Shown: one piece after another, positions 1 to 5,767 of the stretch
How the letters are laid out: each line of letters starts with the position of its first letter
How positions within the stretch are numbered: position 1 is the stretch's first letter
DNA from: Muribaculaceae bacterium
GTDB taxonomy: Bacteria > Bacteroidota > Bacteroidia > Bacteroidales > Muribaculaceae
Length of the DNA: 7,741 bases
Reading direction: 5' to 3'
Assembly (NCBI GenBank): GCA_029059965.1
Contig: JAIDUY010000187.1
Location: 1-7,741, forward strand
The notes under the pieces: model-generated
Seen by the model: only the letters and a program-made list of their open reading frames with translations
The model's database searches: none
What the model was told of the DNA's origin: nothing
Program-made: the position numbers and the translations under genes

Positions 1-111
1 GGCGTACCCTATGCGCGCGGTGCCATCCTCGATGCCCTCGCCGCCGCCGACCCCGCCAAAGCCGTCGCAGGGCTCAACCGCGAGGCCTTCGCCGACGTTC
101 TTATAGACTGA
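1..111 (+). CDS. C-terminal end of an unidentified protein (5' partial)
   Basis: Frame 1 is open from the first base to a TGA at 109-111 and encodes 36 residues, beginning GVPYARGAILDALAAAD and ending FADVLID. The codon use (GCC, CGC, CTC, GAC) matches the gcv genes downstream, which supports it being real coding sequence. The fragment is alanine-rich and probably alpha-helical, as expected of a C-terminal helix of a soluble enzyme. I do not recognise the family. It does not resemble the end of peptidase T, which I considered. The stop lies 30 bases before the gcvT start and no terminator-like hairpin is visible between them, so this gene may be co-transcribed with the gcv operon and the operon promoter may lie further upstream. 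Confidence 0.6.
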   Translation, partial: GVPYARGAILDALAAADPAKAVAGLNREAFADVLID

Positions 112-141
112 ATAAAAAACTCCAACCGAAAGCATACCACC

Positions 142-1245
142 ATGGAAAACAAGAAAACATGTCTCTACGACGCCCACGTGGCTCTCGGGGCGCAGATGGC
201 GCCATTCGCCGGCTACGACATGCCCATCGAGTATAAAGGACTCGATGCCGAACACACTGCCGTGCGCACTCATGCCGGCGTGTTCGACGTGTCGCATATG
301 GGCGAGATAGTTGTCAAAGGCCCCGACGCACTCGCCTTTGTAAACCATATCTTCACCAACGACGCCGCAGCCCTCGAAGACGGCGGTGTGGCATATGGAA
401 TGATGTGCCGTCCCGACGGCGGAACCGTCGACGACCTGCTCGTCTACCGCGTGTCGGCCGAAAAGTTCCTGCTGGTGGTAAATGCCTCCAATGCGGAAAA
501 GGATGTCGACTGGGTGCGCACCAATGCCGCCGGATATGATGTCGAGGTCATCGACCGCTGCAAGGACTACGGCCAGTTGGCCGTGCAGGGCCCCGATGCC
601 GAGAAAGTGCTCGAAGGCTACTTCGATACCGACCTATCGGCCATGAAGTTCTACAACTTCACCGTGCTGCCCGACAGCTCCGACAACGGCGTGCCCGTTG
701 TCATCAGCCGCACCGGCTACACAGGCGAGGACGGCTTCGAGATCTATGCTTCCGAAGGCATGATTGTAGACCTGTGGAACAGGCTCATGGCCGACGGCGT
801 AAGCCCCTGCGGTCTCGGATGCCGCGACACTCTGCGCTTCGAGGCCGGACTGCCGCTCTACGGCGACGAACTCGCCGAGGACATCACTCCGATTGAGGCA
901 GGACTCGGAATGTTCGTCAAGCTCGACAAGCCCGGCGGCTTCATCGGCCGCGACGCCCTTGCCGAACAGAAGGCCACAGGCCCTCTGCGCAAGCTCGTCG
1001 GCCTCGAACTCGATGGCGCAGCCACGGCGCGCCACGGCTTCGAGGTGCTCGACATGGACGGCGCCGTCGTGGGCTACATAACCACCGGCTACAACTCCCT
1101 CACACTCGGCCGCAACATCGCCATGGCGCTCGTCGACGCCCGCTATGCTCCTCTTGGCTCGCACCTGCAGGTGCGCGTACGCCGTCGCCTCATCCCCGCC
1201 ACCGTAATCAAAAAACGCTTCTATACACCTAACTACAAGAAATAA
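142..1245 (+). CDS. gcvT: Glycine cleavage system T protein (aminomethyltransferase)
   Basis: This 367-residue cytosolic enzyme, of normal family length, releases ammonia from the aminomethyl group carried on GcvH-lipoate and transfers the one-carbon unit to tetrahydrofolate, giving 5,10-methylene-THF. Visible family motifs are the N-terminal FAGYDMPIEY (22-31) and GVFDVSHMGEI (46-56), GGTVDDLLVY (93-102) holding the probable catalytic Asp (D97, by alignment with the conserved Asp of known T proteins), SRTGYTGEDGFE (189-200), CRDTLRFEAGLPLYG (227-241), and the C-terminal GCV_T barrel ending in IPATVIKKRFYTPNYKK. The ATG at 142 gives the expected N-terminus (Thr-x-Leu-Tyr-Asp-x-His). No Shine-Dalgarno sequence is seen; the leader is A-rich, as is usual in Bacteroidota. 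It is the first gcv gene, 7 bases before gcvH. The 30-base leader leaves no room for a glycine riboswitch directly upstream. Confidence 0.97.
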   Translation: MENKKTCLYDAHVALGAQMAPFAGYDMPIEYKGLDAEHTAVRTHAGVFDVSHMGEIVVKGPDALAFVNHIFTNDAAALEDGGVAYGMMCRPDGGTVDDLLVYRVSAEKFLLVVNASNAEKDVDWVRTNAAGYDVEVIDRCKDYGQLAVQGPDAEKVLEGYFDTDLSAMKFYNFTVLPDSSDNGVPVVISRTGYTGEDGFEIYASEGMIVDLWNRLMADGVSPCGLGCRDTLRFEAGLPLYGDELAEDITPIEAGLGMFVKLDKPGGFIGRDALAEQKATGPLRKLVGLELDGAATARHGFEVLDMDGAVVGYITTGYNSLTLGRNIAMALVDARYAPLGSHLQVRVRRRLIPATVIKKRFYTPNYKK

Positions 1246-1252
1246 ACAGACC

Positions 1253-1630
1253 ATGGAAACCATCCTCTATCTTCCCTCCCACGAATATATCCGCATCGAC
1301 GGCAACACCGGCTATGTCGGCATCAGTGAATACGCTGCCTCCCAGCTCGGCGTTGTTACCTACGTAGACGTTCCCGAAGAAGGCGACGAGTTCGACGCCG
1401 GCGATGAATTCGGCGCTGTCGAGAGCCGCAAGGCTGCCTCCGACCTCTTCATGCCCGTGACCTGCGAGGTGCTCGAAGTCAACGAAGAGCTCGCCGACAA
1501 CCCCCGCCTCATCAACAACGCTCCTCTCGAAGCCTGGATTGTCAAAGTAGAAATCAAGGATCCCGCCGAGCTCGACAAGCTCATGGACGCCGAGGCATAT
1601 GCCAAGTACTGCGCCGAACAGGCCCATTGA
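1253..1630 (+). CDS. gcvH: Glycine cleavage system H protein (lipoyl carrier)
   Basis: This 125-residue protein is the mobile carrier of the glycine cleavage complex: its lipoyl-lysine arm visits the P, T and L proteins in turn. The biotinyl/lipoyl fold is clear: HEYIRIDGNTGYVGISEYA (10-28), LGVVTYVDVPEEGDEFDAG (32-50), then GAVESRKAASDLFMPV (54-69) with K60 (codon 1430-1432) as the lipoylation site, followed by CEVLEVNEEL and a C-terminal helix. Three things are odd. Arg59 precedes the modified lysine where Val is usual (ESVKAASD). The loop before the conserved Trp reads NNAPLEAWIVKV, about one residue shorter than the common N-x-x-P-Y-x-x-G-W form and without its glycine. The N-terminus lacks about six residues found in typical H proteins. 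The ATG at 1253 is the only sensible start after the gcvT stop at 1245. Confidence 0.96.
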   Translation: METILYLPSHEYIRIDGNTGYVGISEYAASQLGVVTYVDVPEEGDEFDAGDEFGAVESRKAASDLFMPVTCEVLEVNEELADNPRLINNAPLEAWIVKVEIKDPAELDKLMDAEAYAKYCAEQAH

Positions 1631-1643
1631 TTCCCAAGTGCCT

Positions 1644-2975
1644 ATGAAAGCACACCGCTATCTGCCCCATACGCCTGACGACATCCGGCGTATGCTCGAG
1701 AGCTGCGGCGTGGAGACCCTCGACGGACTGTACGCCGACGTGCCTCCGCAGCTGCGCCTCAAGGCTCCCTACAGGCTCCCCGAAGCCATGACCGAGCCCG
1801 AACTCGAACGCTGGTTCGAAGGTATCGCCACCGCAAACAGGCCCATGACCTGTTTTGCCGGCGCAGGTTTCTACCGCCACTACACGCCCGCGGCCGTCAC
1901 GGCAATATGCTCGCGCAGCGAGTTTGCCACGGCCTATACCCCCTATCAGCCTGAAATATCGCAGGGTACGCTCCAGTACATCTTCGAGTATCAGAGTATG
2001 ATGAGCTCGCTGACAGGTCTCGACATCAGCAACGCATCAATCTACGACGGCGCCACCGCAACCGCCGAAGCCATGAATATGGCCGTGGCAAGCGTGCGTC
2101 GCCGTCGTCGCGTACTCCTTTCGGCCACAGTCGACCCGGCTGTGGCTCAGGTACTTGCCACCTACGCCTCGGCTTCGGGCATTACCATCGAGGTAATTCC
2201 CGAAGATGCCGGTGTGACCGACCGCGAGGTACTGCGCCGCACCCTCGGCGCAGGCGACGTTGCCGCCGTGATTGTGGCATCGCCCAATTATTACGGTATT
2301 CTCGAGGACTATGCCGGACTGGCCGACGAGGTGCATGCCGCCAAGGCGCTCCTTGTGATGAACTGCCACGCCTCGGCCCTCGGCATGATTCGCACTCCCG
2401 GCGAATGGGGTGCCGACATCGCCTGCGGCGAGGCCCAGAGCCTCGGCATGCCGCTAAACTACGGCGGGCCCGGCCTCGGCTACCTGTGCTGCCGCCGCGA
2501 GCTCATGCGCAAGATGCCCGGACGAATCGTCGGAGCCACCGTCGACCGCAACGGCAACCGTGTGTTCGTGCTCACCCTTCAGGCTCGCGAGCAGCATATA
2601 CGCCGTCACAAGGCCACGTCCAACATCTGCTCCAATCAGGGCATAATGACGCTCCATGCGGCAGTGTATCTGTCGCTTATGGGCCCCGACGGACTCAGGC
2701 GTGTCAACGAGCTCGGAGCCGGAGGCGCCCGCGTCCTCGCGTCGCGCCTGTGCGAAACGGGCAAGTTCAGGATGCGCTATCCCGACAAACCCTTCCTCAA
2801 CGAGTTCGCACTTGACATCGTGGAGCCGCTCGACGCCGACACCGTGCTGCGCCGTGCCGCCGAGGCCGGAATTCTGGCCGGCGTGAAGATTGCCGACGAT
2901 GCCATCCTCGTGGCTGTCACCGAGATGTGTTCACCGGCCGACATCGACCGCTATGTAGAACTTTTCAAAGACTGA
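1644..2975 (+). CDS. gcvPA: Glycine dehydrogenase (decarboxylating) subunit 1, P protein alpha
   Basis: This is the N-terminal half-homologue of the two-subunit P protein. With GcvPB it decarboxylates glycine and passes the aminomethyl group to oxidised GcvH-lipoate. Starting at 1644 it is 443 residues, matching the roughly 440-450 usual for the family, and begins MKAHRYLPHT, the typical GcvPA N-terminus. An earlier in-frame ATG at 1599 would add 15 residues but lies inside gcvH in another frame, so I rejected it. Signature stretches are FAGAGFYRHYTPAAV (71-85), SRSEFATAYTPYQPEISQG (90-108), NASIYDGATATAEA (130-143), GEAQSLGMPLNYGGPGLGYL (262-281), and LQAREQHIRRHKATSNICSN (312-331). This subunit has the aminotransferase-like fold but lacks the PLP-binding lysine motif, as expected of GcvPA. 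The gap to gcvH is 13 bases and to gcvPB 7 bases, so translational coupling and a 1:1 supply of the subunits are likely. Confidence 0.96.
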   Translation: MKAHRYLPHTPDDIRRMLESCGVETLDGLYADVPPQLRLKAPYRLPEAMTEPELERWFEGIATANRPMTCFAGAGFYRHYTPAAVTAICSRSEFATAYTPYQPEISQGTLQYIFEYQSMMSSLTGLDISNASIYDGATATAEAMNMAVASVRRRRRVLLSATVDPAVAQVLATYASASGITIEVIPEDAGVTDREVLRRTLGAGDVAAVIVASPNYYGILEDYAGLADEVHAAKALLVMNCHASALGMIRTPGEWGADIACGEAQSLGMPLNYGGPGLGYLCCRRELMRKMPGRIVGATVDRNGNRVFVLTLQAREQHIRRHKATSNICSNQGIMTLHAAVYLSLMGPDGLRRVNELGAGGARVLASRLCETGKFRMRYPDKPFLNEFALDIVEPLDADTVLRRAAEAGILAGVKIADDAILVAVTEMCSPADIDRYVELFKD

Positions 2976-2982
2976 CCGCACC

Positions 2983-4446
2983 ATGAACAGCGAACTGTAT
3001 TCCAAGCTTATTTTCGACTATTCGAAACCCGGACGGTGCGGCGTCGACCTTCCCGAATATCACTACCCCGGAGTCGAGCTCTCCGCAGAGCTCACTCGCA
3101 CGGCGCCCGCCGCGCTCCCCGAGGTGGACGAGCCCACGGTGGTGCGCCACTACACCAATTCGTCGAACAACAACTTCGGCGTCGATACGGGCTTCTATCC
3201 CCTGGGCTCGTGCACGATGAAGTATAACCCCAAGGTCAACGAAGCCATGGTGGCCGCGTCGGCACTCGCCAACCTGCATCCGCGTCAGCCCGCCGCAAGC
3301 GTGCAGGGAGCGCTGAAAGTCTACCGCTGCCTCGAGAAGGCTCTGTCCGAAATCGGAGGCATGGCCGAGTTCACGCTCAATCCCTTTGCCGGAGCGCACG
3401 GCGAGTACACCGGCCTGATGGTCATCCGCCGCTACTTCCTCGACCGCGGCGAGGAGACGCGCACCCGCGTCCTCGTTCCCGACAGCGCACACGGCACCAA
3501 CCCCGCCAGCGCCGCCATGGCCGGATTCGAGATTGTCGAGGTGGGCAGTCTGCCGGACGGCACCGTCGACGTGGCCGACCTTGCCGCCAAGCTCGACGGC
3601 ACCGTGGCCGCCCTGATGATGACCAACCCCAACACCGTGGGCATGTTCGAGAAAAACATTCCCGAGATTGCACGCCTGGTGCATGAGGCCGGAGCCTTGC
3701 TCTACTACGACGGCGCCAACCTCAACCCCATGCTGGGTGTGGCGCGTCCCGGCGACATGGGCTTCGACGTGATGCACATCAACCTGCACAAGACATTCTC
3801 TACGCCGCATGGCGGTGGCGGTCCCGGCGCAGGCCCTGTCGGCGTACGTGCCGGACTCGAGAAGTTCCTGCCCAATCCAAGGGTAGTGGAGCTCGCCGAC
3901 GGCAGCCTCGAAGTCGAGTGCACGCCCGACGCCTTCGGCCGCATAAGCTCGTGGCTGGGCAACTATACGGTCTTCGTCAAGGCTCTGGCATATATCCTGA
4001 CGCTCGGTCCGGACGGACTGGCTCAGGTCGGCCCGCTGGCCACACTGAACGCCAACTACGTCATGAACGCTCTAAAGGACCTGTACGAACTGCCTGTTCC
4101 CGGCCCGTGCAAGCACGAGTTCGTCTTCGACGGTCTGCGCGACAAGAGCACCGGCATCACCACGCTGAATATAGCCAAGTGTCTGTTAGACTACGGTTTC
4201 CATGCTCCGACCATCTACTTCCCGCTTCTCTTCCACGAGAGTCTGATGATAGAGCCCACCGAAACCGAGACTCCCGAGACCCTCGACGCCTTCATCGCGG
4301 CCATGCGCGAGATAGCGCTGCGTGCGGCAAGCGACCCCGACTATGTCCGCAACGCGCCTTACAAGACTCCCGCCAGCCATCCCGACGAGGACGCCGCGGC
4401 TCTCGAACCCGTTCTGACCTACAAGGACCTGCAGAGCCATGAGTGA
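2983..4446 (+). CDS. gcvPB: Glycine dehydrogenase (decarboxylating) subunit 2, P protein beta (PLP subunit)
   Basis: This 487-residue subunit carries the PLP cofactor of the heteromeric glycine decarboxylase. It begins with the family pattern LIFDYSKPGR (9-18), followed by NNNFGVDTGFYPLGSCTMKY (62-81), NPFAGAHGEYTGL (133-145), DSAHGTNPASAAMAGFE (167-183), TNPNTVGMFE (214-223), YYDGANLNPMLG (241-252, with D243 probably contacting the PLP ring nitrogen) and INLHKTFSTPHGGGGPGAGP (266-285). K270 (codon 3790-3792) in the latter is the Schiff-base lysine. The C-terminal domain has the conserved FHAPTIYFPLLFHESLMIEP (406-425) and TETPETLDAF. The reading frame is intact and the length is normal for the family. 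The stop overlaps the lpdA start by 8 bases (ATGAGTGA), a classic sign of translational coupling. Confidence 0.97.
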   Translation: MNSELYSKLIFDYSKPGRCGVDLPEYHYPGVELSAELTRTAPAALPEVDEPTVVRHYTNSSNNNFGVDTGFYPLGSCTMKYNPKVNEAMVAASALANLHPRQPAASVQGALKVYRCLEKALSEIGGMAEFTLNPFAGAHGEYTGLMVIRRYFLDRGEETRTRVLVPDSAHGTNPASAAMAGFEIVEVGSLPDGTVDVADLAAKLDGTVAALMMTNPNTVGMFEKNIPEIARLVHEAGALLYYDGANLNPMLGVARPGDMGFDVMHINLHKTFSTPHGGGGPGAGPVGVRAGLEKFLPNPRVVELADGSLEVECTPDAFGRISSWLGNYTVFVKALAYILTLGPDGLAQVGPLATLNANYVMNALKDLYELPVPGPCKHEFVFDGLRDKSTGITTLNIAKCLLDYGFHAPTIYFPLLFHESLMIEPTETETPETLDAFIAAMREIALRAASDPDYVRNAPYKTPASHPDEDAAALEPVLTYKDLQSHE

Positions 4447-5695
4447 GCCCCGCGTTTTCGACACCCTGATAATAGGCGGCGGCCCGGGGGGATACTCCCT
4501 CGCCGCCGACCTCGCCGCCGAAGGGCAGCGCGTGGCGCTGTTCGAGCGCGACAGCCTCGGAGGCACCTGCCTCAACCGCGGCTGCATACCCACAAAGTGC
4601 CTTTGTGCGTCCACAGGCGGCGATTTCGCTACAGCCATTGCCCATATGCGTGAGACGGTCGACACGCTGCGCTCCGATGTCGGGACCCTGCTCGGGAATG
4701 TCGAGCTTGTGAAGGCTGAAGCCCGTTTTGCCGGTCCGCGCACCATCGAGGCCTGCGGAGAGCTCTATGAGGCTCCGCGCATCGTCATCGCCACAGGCTC
4801 AAAGCCGGCACCGCTACGCTGCGAGGGAGCCGACCGGGCCATCGACAGCGACGCGCTCCTTGCTATGGACTCCCTGCCCGAAGGACCCGTCGTCATCGTG
4901 GGCGGCGGCGTCATAGGCCTTGAGTTCGCATCCGTACTCGCAGGCTTCGGGCTGGAGGTCAGCGTGGTTGAATTTTGCCCCGAAGTACTCCCGAACATGG
5001 ATTCCGACCTTGCCAAACGGCTTCGTCAGCGCCTGCGCAAGCGCGGCATCGACATCCACGTCGGTACCGCCGTTGACGAAATCCGCTCCGACGGCACCGT
5101 CGTGTGCCACAACCGCAAGGGTTCGGTAGAGCTTCCCGCCCGTACCGTAATCGCCGCCGTAGGTCGCCGTCCCGTCCTTCCCGAAGGCCTCGGGAATACC
5201 GCCGTCAGGCTCACCGACCGCGGCTTCATCGACGTCAATTCCGAAACAATGGAGACCGCCGAGCCCGGCGTTTATGCCGTCGGCGACGTCAACGGTCTGT
5301 GCATGCTTGCCCACGCAGCCGAGGCTCAGGCGCGACGTGCAGCCGGCATGCCAGTCAATCTCTCGGTCATTCCCGCCGTGGTGTTCACCGAGCCCGAGTT
5401 TGCCGCCGTCGGCAGCATCGAGGGAGCCTCGGTCAAGGTGCCTTATTCGTCGAACGGCAAGGCACTTGCAGGAAACGAGGGCGACGGCATCCTCCGCCTG
5501 GTCTACGACCACGACACGCACCGCCTGACGGGCTGCCACGTCCTTGGCGCCCACGCCGCCGACCTTGTCGCCGAAGCCACGCTGGCCATTGCCAACGGGC
5601 TGACAGCCGAGGCCGTAGCCGCCACTGTTCACGCTCATCCCACCCTCAGCGAACTGTTCCGCTCGGCTGCCCTGCGCGTCTGCGCCGTGCGCTGA
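4439..5695 (+). CDS. lpdA: Dihydrolipoyl dehydrogenase (L protein), compact form
   Basis: This FAD-dependent pyridine nucleotide-disulphide oxidoreductase reoxidises the dihydrolipoyl arm of GcvH with NAD+. Motifs in order: FAD dinucleotide fold IIGGGPGG (11-18); redox disulphide GGTCLNRGCIPTK (41-53; C44/C49); IVIATGSKP (115-123); NAD-binding VVIVGGGVIGLEFAS (151-165); GVYAVGDVNG (277-286), the second FAD contact; and the dimerisation domain with HAHPTLSE (398-405), giving the catalytic His400/Glu405 pair. All key residues are present, so it should be active. It is only 418 residues, against about 450-475 usually. I place the missing length at three points: about 20 residues after the disulphide motif, a few in the NAD domain around 205-230, and about 8 between VG (324-325) and the SSNGKAL segment (337-343). 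No frameshift is needed to explain it. The start is fixed by the 8-base overlap with gcvPB. A role specific to the gcv operon is inferred from position. Confidence 0.93.
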   Translation: MSEPRVFDTLIIGGGPGGYSLAADLAAEGQRVALFERDSLGGTCLNRGCIPTKCLCASTGGDFATAIAHMRETVDTLRSDVGTLLGNVELVKAEARFAGPRTIEACGELYEAPRIVIATGSKPAPLRCEGADRAIDSDALLAMDSLPEGPVVIVGGGVIGLEFASVLAGFGLEVSVVEFCPEVLPNMDSDLAKRLRQRLRKRGIDIHVGTAVDEIRSDGTVVCHNRKGSVELPARTVIAAVGRRPVLPEGLGNTAVRLTDRGFIDVNSETMETAEPGVYAVGDVNGLCMLAHAAEAQARRAAGMPVNLSVIPAVVFTEPEFAAVGSIEGASVKVPYSSNGKALAGNEGDGILRLVYDHDTHRLTGCHVLGAHAADLVAEATLAIANGLTAEAVAATVHAHPTLSELFRSAALRVCAVR

Positions 5696-5707
5696 ACCCG
5701 GGTCCGA

Positions 5708-5753
5708 TAATACGACAGCGGCTGTCCCGTCCGGGGCAGCCGCTGTCGTATTA
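5708..5753. terminator. Strong perfect hairpin between convergent genes, probable bidirectional terminator
   Basis: The left arm 5708-5724 (TAATACGACAGCGGCTG) is perfectly complementary to the right arm 5737-5753. Inside it, TCCC (5725-5728) can pair with GGGG (5733-5736), including one G-U pair, extending the stem to about 21 pairs around the loop GTCC (5729-5732). It starts 13 bases after the lpdA stop and ends 15 bases from the stop of the minus-strand GH32 gene, the usual place for a shared terminator. On the plus strand a weak T-rich run (TTAGTTGTT) follows; on the minus strand no T-tract follows. It is therefore either an imperfect intrinsic terminator or a structure that protects 3' ends. 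The pairing is seen directly; termination is inferred. Confidence 0.75.
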
Positions 5754-5767
5754 GTTGTTCAGTCGAT

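Noticed and set aside
112..141. Glycine riboswitch before gcvT
   Set aside because: The gap is 30 bases, far too short for a glycine aptamer, and no conserved riboswitch core is visible.
634..1263. 209-codon minus-strand ORF opposite gcvT
   Set aside because: No family resemblance, and it covers the conserved C-terminal half of gcvT.
1599..1643. Upstream in-frame ATG giving gcvPA a 15-residue longer N-terminus
   Set aside because: It lies within the gcvH coding sequence, and the ATG at 1644 gives the family-typical MK-x-HRYLP beginning and normal length.
2965..3810. 281-codon minus-strand ORF opposite gcvPB
   Set aside because: It has no recognisable domain, low-complexity His/Gly/Val-rich composition, and lies fully opposite a strongly conserved gene; it is an effect of GC-rich codon use.
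4814..5638. 274-codon minus-strand ORF opposite lpdA
   Set aside because: Same reasons: no motif seen, and the opposite strand encodes a complete Lpd with all catalytic residues.
4439..5695. Frameshift or internal deletion making lpdA a pseudogene
   Set aside because: The short length is spread over several loop regions, the frame is continuous and every catalytic motif is intact.
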